Source: Brachyhypopomus gauderio (lineage: Eukaryota > Chordata > Actinopteri > Gymnotiformes > Hypopomidae). Taken from it: 64,000 bases of DNA. The stretch lies in contig NC_135225.1 of the NCBI RefSeq assembly GCF_052324685.1, positions 4,664,129 to 4,728,128 on the forward strand, written 5' to 3'. The notes under the pieces were generated by a model. That model made no database searches. It was not told the DNA's origin and worked only from the letters and a program-made list of their open reading frames with translations. Position 1 is the stretch's first letter. Every line of letters starts with the position of its first letter. Position numbers and translations under genes: made by a program. This document shows positions 45,601 through 57,267 of the stretch, piece after piece.

Positions 45601-46592
45601 TGTTAGCTCTCTCCTTCGTGATTTATTCTCTGATTCACTCAGTAACAGTGTCCTAGTGGGCTCTGGGGCTTTAATGCAGATTTAAGGCACATTCATGTGT
45701 GAAATGAAAGGGAGTCTCTAGTGGGGTCCCCAAAGGCCAGAGGAGGTGTTTAATGGTGTGCCACCACTGAAACAGCCAGACTCTTAACAGCTCCTCACAG
45801 AACGGCAGTCACAGAAATGCATTGTGGGCATGGAAGTTCACACATGGCAAATAAACAAATAAATAAATAAACACAAAATGGATGGATGGATGGATGGATG
45901 GACATATGGATAGTTAAAACCAGAGGTGATCGAATCATTCCTGGTGGGTTTCATGTACTGAATGCCATTGATAAAAACAAACAAAGAGAACTTAAAACAT
46001 CTCAAGCCAAATGCCTCGCTGTATGTAACATCTCACTGCAATTAAACAAAAAGAACGCTACAAAAAACACTTTGTAAAATGTTGCCATATCACTAATTCA
46101 GTGACAGATAGAGCCATATTCTACCAATCTATTTAAGCAACGTATGGTGGTTTGAGGGACATGTGCAGAGCTCACCGCCATCCCTGAGGTTTCACAAGTT
46201 TCCTGATGGTTGCACGCTGAGCTGCTGGAGAGGTGAAGCCCACTGCAGCTCACAGCTCCTGTTGGCTGGTGGCGCAGCGCGTCAGCGTCTCACTCACCAT
46301 ATGGCTTTGTCCCATGTTTTGTGGCGCTCAGAAGAAATAAGTGGATATTCAACAGGTTAACTAAGGTATTGGAGTTGCTGAATATCAGACTTTACTTTTT
46401 TCGTTACTTTAGCAAGTTGCTGAAAGAAAGAAACAACATCAAACGGAAAATATATACGGAATATATATATTTTTGTTTTTCGGCGATGCTGTCTACGCAC
46501 GGGCTGTCCGCATAGGACAAAACCCATTTACGCGCAGCTTGCTATCGCAAATTCCGCTCAATCTTACACTTGCTTTTTTAAAAATCTTTAAT
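42621..46592. other. Intergenic sequence and gdf10 upstream region
   Basis: No supported gene. Holds the 10-bp repeat above and short GGAT/AAAT repeats near 45,858-45,900. The last 400 bases before the gdf10 start (46,190-46,592) should contain its 5' UTR and promoter; a GC-richer patch (GCGCAGCGCGTCAGCGTC at 46,272) is present but no clear TATA box. Exact start of transcription is not visible. Confidence 0.45.
44158..44290. repeat. Degenerate 10-bp tandem repeat
   Basis: Imperfect array of ACACACTAGA / ACACACTAAA / ACTCTAAA units. A simple low-complexity repeat without coding potential. Confidence 0.65.
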
Positions 46593-48966
46593 ATGGCGTT
46601 TAAACACGTCTTTCTGGTGCATCTGCTAACTTTCTGGATCAGTTCTGTTGGCGGGGCAGCGTCGGAGTCAGATGTGAGCCACAGTGTTGTGGACATGCCG
46701 CCTGCGCTCGGTGACAGCGCAGCGCACGTTTCCCAGCACATGTTGAAGCTCTACCACACATACAGCAGAGAACTCCGTGGATCTAAAGATGAGAACACCG
46801 TGAGGAGTTTTCAAGCGAAGCCTGGTGAGTTGGTTAATGTATCATAGCTTTTGATGTTTGATCACTTCCCTGCAGACACTTTACCGTGGCAAATGTGTGC
46901 GACAGTGTTTAAAGATTTCAGAGGCTATAGTCCAGACAACTGTTCATAAGGCGATAACGCTTCCCCCTTTTATCAGCTGTGGTCTCAGAGACTGGAAACA
47001 CTGATTTTAACTAGACATTGACCAAAAAATACGCATTATCTCTGTATGTACTTTTTATGTAGGCCTATAGATTGAAAATTATACGATACACCTGGATCAC
47101 AAAAACATTCGATTTGCATTCATTCATTCTTTCATTTCACTTCATTCATTCATTCATTGTTGTTTCAGAAAGTAAAGTCTTTAACTGACAATATTTTAGG
47201 TATTAGATCTGAGTCTGTGAAAGACTCAACTTGAGAGAGATTACGTATTTTGATCTTCTAAGTGGTTTCACGAGGAAGCTTAAATGATCATGTCCTTATG
47301 CTATTAGCCGCTGAGAAATATTACATTATCCCAGTTCTTTGTGCTTTCTTTGTAACCTGCACACTGAACAATAAGCTTGTTGAACAAGTCAATTTTCATA
47401 ATGAATATGTAACTTAGACATTTCTGTCTATTTCCCTACAGAAAGCATAGAGCAAAGAGTTCTGTACCAGCTCAATCTCAGTTCTCTCCAAGACTCTGAG
47501 GTGATTCTTGCTACCACACTTCACTTCTTCTTCGACAAACGTCCACGTCAGAGGTCCTGGTTCTGCAAGCGCCTCAAGAACCCTTCCTGTCGCATGCAGA
47601 GCCTTCACCACATGCCCTCGTTTCGCCTCCTTTTCCGAAGCCCTTCTGCGGCTTCTCCTGTGGGGTTAAATCTTGGAAACATCACCATATATCCACACAG
47701 ACGGGGGATATGGCAAACCAAGGATATATCGCATATTATAAAAGAGGCAAGGCATAGGAAACATTTTGTGATAACACTGGAGTTTGACTATGGAGAAAAG
47801 TATCAGAGGTATCAGGACCAGCTTTCAGCATCTACCCTGCCGTACATACTTGTATATGCCAATGACCTGGCCATATCAGAGCCCAACAGCATAGCCTTGG
47901 GTTTACAGAGGTACGACCCCTCCCCTTCAGAGGAGCAGACTACTCAGTCTCCAAACTCCTCACCTGACATGCGCGTCAAGCGGGACTTGTATTTTGCTGA
48001 CCCCATCCAGAACAACGAACTCCCAGAGGTGGAATACAACGACTTTAAGCAGCACGATATGTGGGAAAGCACTTACATGGTGCTGAAGCCAAAGTCCTCC
48101 AGAAAGGAGCGGCGAAAAAAAGGCCAGGAGCACGCTGACGAACCGAGCACGTCTCAGGTCCTCAGCTTTGATGAGAAAACCATGAAGAAAGCACGGAGGA
48201 GACAGTGGAGAGAACCTCGCAGCTGCTCCAGGAGGCACCTCAAGGTGGACTTCGCAGACATTGGCTGGAGCGAATGGATCTTGTCCCCTAAGTCCTTTGA
48301 CGCTTACTACTGCGCAGGAACGTGTGAATTCCCCATACCTAAGGTCAGAACATCCAACAACACACTGGACACTAGGAGCTCACATATGTTAGAGTGAATA
48401 GTTCAGACATGTTGAAATATTTAAAAATGATTTAGAAAGTCACTGCTAGCCAGAGTGTCTGAACAAAGAATCCCTTCAGAGGGTTTTCAGTTCCAGCATA
48501 ACTGAAGCACACAAGCTTTATGTGTAATTACATTCACATAATGTTAAGTTTAATAGGCGAGGGGGTGTTTTTGGAACACATTTTCTTTCTTTCCCCTGTT
48601 TGAAATAAACCAGTTGTGGAATTTGTCAGAATAGGGGGTGATGTACAACCCCTCCTACTCACAAAAAAAGGCCAAATTAATTTTGCTTTAATTTAGGTAT
48701 AATATTATTAAAATATTGCATAACTTCACTTTCAGTCTTTCTGCAGTCTAAATGTTGGTTTTTTTCCCCTTTAGATTGTTCGCCCTTCCAACCATGCAAC
48801 GATCCAGAGCATAGTGAAGACAGTGGGCATCATTCCGGGTATCCCAGAGCCATGCTGTGTACCTGAGAAAATGAACTCTCTCACTGTAATGTTCCTGGAT
48901 GAGTCCAAAAACATTGTATTAAAGATCTACCCCAACATGTCTGTCGAGTCATGTGCCTGTCGGTAG
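46593..48966 (+). CDS. gdf10: Growth differentiation factor 10 (BMP3b), complete
   Basis: Secreted TGF-beta superfamily ligand of the BMP3/GDF10 subgroup, which tends to oppose or modulate BMP/activin-type signalling. Coding exons 46593-46824, 47442-48343 and 48775-48966 (phases 1 and 0) give 441 residues; human GDF10 is 478. Starts with a hydrophobic signal peptide ([15 protein letters not shown]). Long prodomain with LAFL-type hydrophobic stretches, N-linked sites (NLS, NIT), and two basic sites: RVKR (about residue 253) and KKARRR just before the mature part. The mature domain has the seven cystine-knot cysteines (CSRR, YYCAGTC, PCC, SCACR). [27 protein letters not shown] and MNSL match GDF10 rather than BMP3 from memory. 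The in-frame start is preceded by a poor but usable context and no competing ATG with signal peptide. Confidence 0.95.
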
Positions 48967-50055
48967 ATTCTATGGTGACTAATATTGTCGCAGATATGGA
49001 AAGACAGCCAGGCAATGTGGTTTCAGCACAGTGAAACCGCTGTGAACAGGTATAGTGCCTGTAGTTCACACCTATTGTACAATGCAGATTACAACATTAC
49101 AAAGTTGCGTTCTTGAGGGTTACACACCCTCCATGTACACTGTTCATTGTGACCTCCACTTTTACAAATCAAGTTTTTCTTTTTATCTGTGACCTGTATT
49201 TTATTTTTGGTGGGCACGTTTCTTTGAGAAAAATCCCACGTGTTAAATGTATTGACAACGTGGTTTGGATGTTCATCAGATTTTGTATTGCTGCTTTCTT
49301 TGTGTATACAACGTCGTCATTATTTTTGAGATGCTCCTTTGGTCATAATTATGAGTTTTGGATTATGCTATCTATCATTTATATACCAGTAAAAAGCTTG
49401 TGGAATTATGGTGTGAAAATGTAATGGTGTAGGCAGAGGTTATTTAAATGTTGCTATGTCAACAGTAGGTTATAGCACTCTTAATGCTACAGGTTTCACA
49501 ATAGTTTAAAGAAATTTAAATGCTTGATATTTGAGTTACTTTACATAGTGTATAAAATCTGAATACATACAAGTATCTGAACTAACTGAGTTTTCATGTC
49601 AGGAATGTATAAGATAGCATGAGCAGAAAAATATTACTTTGTGATCCAGTCTCAATACTACTAAAAGGTTTTGCTAAGCATTGAACTAATTCTTGTCCAC
49701 TAGTACTGAAAAGTTACATTTGAACTGTTTCAAAGTGGTTGTGTGTCACAAAGAATCTGGATGTTTCTACATCTTCTGATAGTTTGTGTTGCTCTTAGAT
49801 ACATAATACAAGAGTTGAAAAGCCCAATAGTGAATAATGAGGTGAATGTGCTATTATCTCCTATTAATTTCTACATAATAGTATTTAATAAGTTCTTCTG
49901 AAATATTTTGAATGAATGTGCCTGTAAGTAAAATGTGTTGATACATTATGATATATTTAGATGATGCTGTATTTTTGTACGTTTTAAATTATGAATTGAA
50001 ATTAGCCATATGTATAGTAAAATGTAGAATAAAAATATATGCTTATATCAAAATT
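48967..50055 (+). other. gdf10: gdf10 3' UTR
   Basis: AT-rich, uninterrupted by other features, about 1.1 kb from the stop to a canonical AATAAA at 50028-50033. Contains several TTTAAAT and ATTTA-like elements that could affect stability. Short open frame at 49113-49424 has no support. Confidence 0.6.
50028..50033 (+). promoter_or_regulatory. gdf10: gdf10 poly(A) signal
   Basis: AATAAA at the end of an AT-rich 3' UTR, followed by a T/G-containing stretch. First canonical signal after the stop in a sensible position. Confidence 0.6.
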
Positions 50056-51567
50056 GCATTCCTCAGAGCCTTGCTTGTGTATTAGCATACTGTCCTGCTT
50101 TGTTCTAAACAAGGTTTCAAAGCCTTTCTTTGAAGGATCACTAAAGTACTGAGGGAAAACATTTACTGCTCTGTGAAAGTATCATTCTCCACTTCAACAT
50201 CAAAGAAACGTACAGGTGGGTCTCGTCTCCCCATCCCAAATCCACAACCACTTCAAGAGCTTCAAGGCTCCAAGAACAGTATGTTAACATTTTCCCCAAC
50301 AGATGATGTCACTCAAACACTATTTGGCTGAAGATATGCCACTGACAGGCAAACAGAAAAGTTACTGTTGAATAGTTTGGATTTGTTTGAGGTATAAAAA
50401 ACGAGATGCCATTTGAACATGTCATGTTAAGCTCTGAGGTTTTCCACTAGAAGGCTTGCTGGTGTATTTTTCTAAGCCAGTTGATTTCAAAATCAGTTAA
50501 TTCATAATTTAAATATACATGTTAAACAACACTTAAATAATGGGATTTTATGAGAGATGTTTTAAGTTTTGTGTCTGGTTTTATGACTGCAGCAGGCTTA
50601 GCTCAAGGTGCTGGTTGCAGTTAAAATGGCTTCACACTGTTAATCAGAGGAGTGAGGAGTTTTTTTCAGACACGGGTGATAACATATTGACAGCATGAAT
50701 CTATTTCTTAACCTTCACACTTATTATATTTCATTAATATAGCAAAATTGAAATAATTCAATCTTTCAATGATCACATGAAAAGGAAAAGAGGCAAAGAT
50801 ACATGCATTATTGCGTGTAGGTTCATTTTCTTCTTAGTCCCACTACTTTTCATCTTAGGAAAAACTACTCACTATTTACAAGCAGTGGCAAAACTAGACA
50901 TGATCTCTAAGATGGAATTGCCAGTCAATACTTCTGGGAAGCATTTTGATAGAATTCATCTCAACTGCAGGACACTAGAGATTTTATCACTATGCAAATA
51001 CCAAATAGTTTCTAAGCACACAGCGTTTAGCTTTTCAACTGAGATCAAACCAGTTAATGCCTAAACGGATGGAATCCCTTATTGATGGAATTTTTTTCGT
51101 ATATACATTGGAAAACTGCTTTTCTCAGCTCATTAAAATCTACTGAAGTCAGGTCTCAATGCAATATTATGCAATTTGTTTGATTGTTAAATTTTCTCAC
51201 AAAATGTAAAGGCACCATGGCAGCATGAATAACTTTGATATTCTGACTTTCCCATGAACTTCCTCTAAGTGCTCCGAGTGCCCCCCCAGCCCCCCCACCC
51301 CAGCCACAGTGAGGCGTCTGTGCTGTAGTCAGAGTCTCACTACACTTCCAAAGGTGCATAGACACCTAGTTGGAACTGCACATTACAAGAAATAAGTCAT
51401 GCATTCAAATATGTTACAAAACATGTTTTATTAATATTTTACATATTAGTTGAAGAACAATCTGAAGAATTTTGTGCTCTCCAAATATGTTTTTTTTTTT
51501 TTTGCAGGTACCGTTCAAAATTTAGTTAAGAGCGCACTCTACAGGAATTTAATAGTATGTATATTTG

Positions 51568-51577
51568 TATGTATGTA

Positions 51578-51660
<83 letters not shown>
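51568..51660. repeat. Compound (TATG)n(GT)n microsatellite
   Basis: Four TATG units then about 39 GT units, intergenic. Confidence 0.95.
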
Positions 51661-51662
<2 letters not shown>

Positions 51663-52680
51663 ACATGCCCTATAGTCGTTTCATTATATGTGATAATATA
51701 CTGATTTGCATAAAGTTTTAGCCACTTTTTTATTCCCTAATATTGTACATATACACAAACAAAGAGAAAAACACACCCTGCTCAACATTAGGAGGTTTTC
51801 ATTTCTGAACTATATTTAACTGATTCATTCTCATTATAGCACAAGAAATGTGTTCCTTCAGTCGGATATTTAACTTTTCATTTTTTGACCTGCATTATCT
51901 TATGATAATATTGGCAATGTATTCTGCTTCCACTAAAGTTGAATTAAAAGAAAAAGGAAAAAGGAAAGGTGTGGCAAACCTAACCACTGAATGTGTTATC
52001 TTCAAATATCATCAACCCTTCCCAATAGACAGCCAATACCAGCAAACTATTAGCCTGTTTTTAATGTGGGTTACTGTCTCTTGAGCAAAGAGATACAGTG
52101 ATTACTAACTAGGTTCCTGCAAGCTCATTCTTTCAGATGTTGTCCTGACACCTGAGTAGACAGCTATCAGTGCTTCTGTCAAAACTCACACAGGCATGAC
52201 CTGTGGGGAGCCAGACCTAGCCACTGCAAAACCAACCATGTCATTGACAAACATACAGAAATTGTCCTTCTTATCCTTGAAGACATTTTCCACAAAAATG
52301 CTTTAAGATATACACAGTTTGTATAAAGAACACTTTTATGGACACTGATTCAGTGAGTACGTAAGTGAATTTGGAGAAAGAAGTGAGCTCTGGTCCTTTT
52401 TTGTTTCAATGATTCAATAGTCAGATGAAATATCATAATAAAGACCTACATTTGTCATCTGATAGAGTTGTACTTTGTTGCATTTCAACTTTGAAAAATA
52501 AACAGATATATAGCTTCTTGATTTATAGCCATTTTCCATAATGTGATCATTTTATTACAATAAACATCAACCCATTGCAAAACATCGGTATGACAATTTT
52601 TCAGATAGCAAGGACATCAAACACAACCAATACATAAATCACAATCAGACGGCTGCATTACATACACTCCAAAAAAACTG

Positions 52681-52682
52681 GA

Positions 52683-52726
<44 letters not shown>

Positions 52727-52738
52727 GAAAGAAAGAAA
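52681..52738. repeat. (GAAA)n microsatellite
   Basis: About 14 units with one GAGAAA variant, intergenic. Confidence 0.95.
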
Positions 52739-53393
52739 GCCTTTGTAAATAAATACATATTTTTCTTTTGGCATTGTATTGATGCAGTGATTATAATTGA
52801 GCAAGTCCGTATACATTTGTAAGAGATTATTACTATCACCGTAGTGTATAAACTAATAATTGTTAGATACAGTAGCCTACTCATTTAGGAGGACAATGCC
52901 TTTATCTGACATATATACTATATCTAAGTTTAAGTCGGGCTGTTAGAGATGTAAATTAACCTAAACGTTTAGGACACAATATCAGATATTGCCCATCTTT
53001 AATATCTACATATCTACTGTTCCTGAGATTTAAAAGGCACGCTTTAACTAGATGCAGGATACCGTTATATGGAGATGCCATTATGGATCTCTGTGGCCAT
53101 CTTGTGGAGATACTTTGCATTATCGCGCATAATCAGTGTCAACTAGTACCAATGCAAAGTGTGACTACAACTTTGATTTAATACAACACTCAGCAAATGG
53201 CGATAATGAAAACAAAACTTCATCATATGATGGGTCATGCCGACCAAATCTATAGGCACCATATCCGCTTTTTAGTCCAAGAAAAACATGAATTCCCCTA
53301 ATTTTAATTTATCTTATAAAATTAATACATCTACTCAATTCAGTTAATATTTTTGTATTTGCGTTCATCGTTTCACGTCTCATATATGAAGTT

Positions 53394-53399
53394 TTTATT
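53394..53399 (-). promoter_or_regulatory. Candidate poly(A) signal of the PRDM8-like gene
   Basis: TTTATT on the + strand reads AATAAA on the - strand, about 175 bases past the stop codon at 53574-53576. Confidence 0.5.
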
Positions 53400-53573
53400 G
53401 TACTCTGTCCCATACAACCAACAGACAAACTTTCCGGGTCTTCCTTTTCTGCAGCTAAGAGTTGTAAGACTTGCTATGTATGCAATGTGTAGGCTATGCT
53501 CTATATCACTGGACTGCCGGACGAACTAAACTTTACAGTGATGTCCCAGAAAAGTGCTTTGTGGATTCCTCCT

Positions 53574-55148
53574 TCAGTTGTGAGAGGTCATGTGACGTGA
53601 GAGGTGATGGCGCTCACGAAAGTACTCGTTACAGATGGGACAGGTGAGTTTCTCCTCTCGTCTCCTCCGCACCTGAGACTCCGTGGCGAATTCCTTTTTA
53701 TGATGGGACCGCATGTGAAATACCAGGTCAGAGGTCATCCGAAACGACAGGTTGCATTTAGCACACCAGTTCTGCACTGAAACGGCCAACGAGCTGAACG
53801 TAGGAGGAAGGATGCTCAATGAAGGGTTGGCTTGTAATTGGCCGTTGGTCCAATGCTCATGTTGGAAATGGTATGAGCCTTTAGATGGACCGGACATCAG
53901 TGTCTGGGTGCTGGGGTCACACTGGAACAGGTGAGAGGCCAACAGGTTTCTGTATCCGACAGTCTTGGAGTTGTACGTTTCTGAGATCTCCGGGGGTTTT
54001 TGTGGGCTACATAGTGGAGGGACTGGACGCTGTGGACCCTCGGTGTTGAAACGCTTACTGGGTTTACAGAAGGCGCTCCTCTGCGGTTCGTGGGCCCTCC
54101 CTGGAAGAACACACGAGAATGCACTGGAACCGGACTGAAGTCCCACACTTGCCTCCCCGTCCGGTTGATAACTTGACCCAGATTGGTTTTGCCTCACTGC
54201 ATCTTTTAGGAGTGTCTGTTCATATTGGGGTTCTGTTGATTTCGCAGTATCGGAACCGCTTTTGTCGGTCTTTTCGTAAACGGACATACTATCCTCGCTT
54301 AATTTAATGGATGGTCCCATCAAATCTTGGTCATATATATCATTTTTGCTCATTTCCGTAATGTTTGTGTGATTAGTGATGTTTGTTTTCTCCAGTAGAA
54401 CAGGTTTTCTGCTCCGTGGACTTAAAGTTTCTTCGGGTTTCCTTTTTCGTGTCGTCAAATTGTCCTCAGCATTGCCAGGTTTTTTATGTTCCAGGTCTCG
54501 TGCGATGTTGTGAAAATCGGTGACTTTGCGCTGCCGCTTCACTTCCGTTTGTTTCTGTTCGCTGTCTGCTCGAATTATGTCGGTTCTGACTTGGGCACAC
54601 AAAAAGCGACAGTGAGCAAGAAATGGGTTTTCGTTCTTGAAAATCTGACCACATCTTCCACACAAGAAGTCTGTATGAAAGAATAAAGGATACAGTGATA
54701 AGAGAGGGATCCGTAAGTGAACAACAAACCCATCAGTGTAAGCAGTTCTGGATACACGCGTTATAACCAGCAGATGTGCTTAAATAGCATATAATTAAAG
54801 AATGAGGTCCTTCACTACCAGAGTAACGCACATTGTCCTCACCTTCTGAAAGGGCTCTTGTTTTAACGTCACTGAACCCCAAAAGACGAGACAGCTCTTC
54901 ATCATACCAGACAAGCAGCTCTTCTCCTTGTCTGACATCTCGAATAGTCCTAAAATACAGCTGGCCACTCTTCAGATAGGCTTCTGTGTTCTGCTCCTCT
55001 GTGTTCATTGCAGCCTGCACTAATCTTAGCCATGGTACCACAAATGGAGAACTCTTCATTGCCTCTGGGTCCACCTGTTGATAGATTTTATGACAAATAT
55101 ATATATGTATATGTATGTAAAGACATGGTTATGTCTGTACATACATGG

Positions 55149-55236
<88 letters not shown>

Positions 55237-55775
55237 GGACGTAGTTTTGATTTCACAAGTGGGGGGGACACAACCTGGGGTGGCGAACTGTTAAGCGGGG
55301 GGGGGGGGGGGGGGGGGGGGGTGCTGCATGATCCTAGTGCTAGATTTGTCGCTATTTGGATATTGGTTTTTTTACCGTTAAAAAGTGGGGGGGACATGAC
55401 TTTGTCACTACTTAAATATTTGGTTTTAACTGTAAAAACTGGGGGGGACCAAAACCGGCTTTTGAAAAAGCCGTCCCCCCCCAAAACTACGTCCGTGTAT
55501 ATATATATATTTTTTTTACACATACATATAGTGCAAATACAAATGTGTGTATAACTTACCCGGAAGACAAAGGATTTCTCTCTTTTGTCAAGCGATTTCA
55601 AGGCAATGAAGGCAATTGTGTCATAAAACGTATTGTGAAGAACGCAAGGTCCGAATGATGTTCCAGCTGGTATATCCTGTGTGACTTGGACACTGCTAAA
55701 AAAATCTGTGACATGATGGTGGAGAAATTTGCTGTCGTTAGTCCAAAGAGACCGTGGCATGAAGCTCTGCTCCAT
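53574..55775 (-). CDS. prdm8/znf488: PR/SET-domain zinc-finger protein of the PRDM8/ZNF488 family, complete
   Basis: Nuclear transcriptional regulator. Minus-strand coding exons: 55775-55560 (ATG at 55773-55775), 55074-54843, 54670-53574, phases 0 and 1, total 514 residues. The first two exons encode a PR/SET domain: [76 protein letters not shown]. This order is that of PRDM8. The third exon has an atypical finger [14 protein letters not shown], a long Ser/Pro-rich disordered region, and two C-terminal C2H2 fingers ([27 protein letters not shown]), ending four residues later. Human PRDM8 is longer (about 690) and mammalian ZNF488 lacks the SET part, so next to gdf10 this is probably the fish ZNF488 counterpart that keeps the SET domain. 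Confidence 0.88.
55151..55232. repeat. (AT)n microsatellite in the first coding intron of the PRDM8-like gene
   Basis: About 41 uninterrupted AT dinucleotides, self-complementary and cruciform-prone. Directly followed by the inverted-repeat element at 55237. Confidence 0.9.
55237..55494. mobile_element. Short inverted-repeat element with G-rich interior
   Basis: Perfect 13-bp terminal inverted repeats GGACGTAGTTTTG (55237-55249) and CAAAACTACGTCC (55482-55494). The interior repeats the motif GTGGGGGGGAC / CTGGGGGGGACC at least four times and holds a G run at 55297-55321. About 258 bp, non-coding, flanked by TA-rich DNA so the target duplication cannot be read with certainty. Probably a MITE or a G-rich dispersed repeat. 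Confidence 0.55.
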
Positions 55776-56235
55776 CGTTATGTCCTGAAAAGTGTATATC
55801 AGTAGTTAGATATAGGCAAAATTATTTTTGTCACAATTCATAGACGTAACCACAGCCTACCAAATACTTAGGCCTTCTAACTTGCTTAAACGAATTCGTG
55901 TTGATTTTTTCAGTCTGCACTTCATTAATATATATTTAATATAGGTAGGCTATATAAATAAAATGTAATATATTAACATGTATTAACGATATATATATTA
56001 AACAAATCATTACTCATGCAGTTGAGTAATGTCACATAGCATTTGAGTTTTCTTTCTGAATCCATAATACTAATTGTCCCAAGATGACTGGTAAAGTATA
56101 ATAAATAACTGAAAATTTACTTAAACCTCTAGTTCAAACTCTCATGTGTACTGACCAGTTACACAAGGTAAATTTTGTATCCCCACAGTATTTATAAAAA
56201 AGGCTCTGATGAAGAATTAAAAATGACCGACTTAC

Positions 56236-56450
56236 AGATATAAGATGGTCCAGATGAACCGAGCAGATGGCCTGTGCTGCTGTGTGACCACAGCGACGTC
56301 TTCTCTCCACTGGATTCTGCGCAGAGGAGACACGGTCTTATCCACAATGAGGATGATGATGGTCCTTCGAGGCGCGCTCCCGTTCTGCTCGAACCCTCTG
56401 GTGGCGTTTTGATTTGTGTCTCTGCAGTTTCTCTGGCGGACTAATTAGAA
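56236..56450 (-). other. Probable 5' UTR exon and promoter of the PRDM8-like gene
   Basis: On the - strand a strong donor (TCT/GTAAGTCGG, GT at 56235) lies 450 bp upstream of an acceptor ending ttttcag at 55785, nine bases before the ATG. This predicts an untranslated first exon ending at 56236 and reaching into the GC-richer DNA at 56,260-56,450. The exact start cannot be seen. Confidence 0.5.
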
Positions 56451-57267
56451 AAGGGGGCAGTCAAGGCTGTCCAGTGAGTGCACAGACTGCAAATAAGCAA
56501 CTACCCTAAAGCAATTATAATGTGTATTTCACTTCATAGACGCATACAACTCCAGGTAGTTATTATAGCCTAAATTATAGCCTAATATTCTACAAATGGA
56601 TGTATTACTGTTGTTAACTACTATTACTGCGACTAAACAAATGTCGCCTAGTGCATTAGCTCAATGTTAAATGAGTTCTTGCCTCCTCCTTAAGCCACTG
56701 GATAATATTTCACTGGGTAATGTATTCGTCTCTTCGTTATAAACAAGGGTCTGGAATGGAGAGAAAAATATTTAGAATATGGAAAATTTAAAAAAAGATG
56801 TGTGCGGAGGCGACGGTGTCAACAATGTCTGCATGTGCATGCGTGTGCATATATGTAAGGAGGTTGTTCATATATCGATATTCAGCATTCTGCTTGTTCA
56901 CAGGAGAAATCAGCGCCAATATAACGTGATGTTAACGTTATATATCATTTGCCTTAGCATAGAGTTTATAAATTCAATTATTTTTATAAAATAACTTAAT
57001 TTATAAAATATAATCGGCATATTTATAAAATATAATCGGAGCAATATCACTTTCCCCCGGAAAAGGGAGGTCTCCGGTTCCGTGAGCCCCGTCCGGTGTC
57101 CGGTGGCCCGTCCGAGTCTAGAGGAGGGGCGTTTAACTCCCGGGTGAGTTCGGCATTTAACAGCGACAACACGAACCAGTGTCACGTCTGAGGAATACAT
57201 ATGGCAGGACAGATTGGGTTCTTTAGGAGAATTACACCGTGGTTTATCTGTTTGGGGGTGAATAAGT
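56451..57267. other. Divergent intergenic/promoter region
   Basis: Separates the start regions of two head-to-head genes (PRDM8-like on -, ANTXR-like on +). GC-rich patch at 57,050-57,150 (CCCCCGGAAAAGGGAGG, GTCCGGTGTCCGGTGGCCCG) is the likely start region of the + gene. The rest is AT-rich. No TATA box evident. Confidence 0.45.

Larger units (their letters stand above)
50056..53390. other. Intergenic sequence between gdf10 and the PRDM8-like gene (tail to tail)
   Basis: 3.3 kb without a supported gene. Holds a compound (TATG)n(GT)n microsatellite at 51568-51660 and a (GAAA)n repeat at 52681-52738. Otherwise AT-rich. Confidence 0.55.

Noticed and set aside
46593..48966. BMP3 instead of GDF10
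   Set aside because: Residues in the mature domain ([31 protein letters not shown]) fit GDF10; BMP3 as I recall it has [11 protein letters not shown] and [11 protein letters not shown] with MSSL.
50777..51064. 95-codon + strand frame after gdf10
   Set aside because: AT-rich, begins with a Lys/Arg run, no family similarity, no initiation context or downstream exon.
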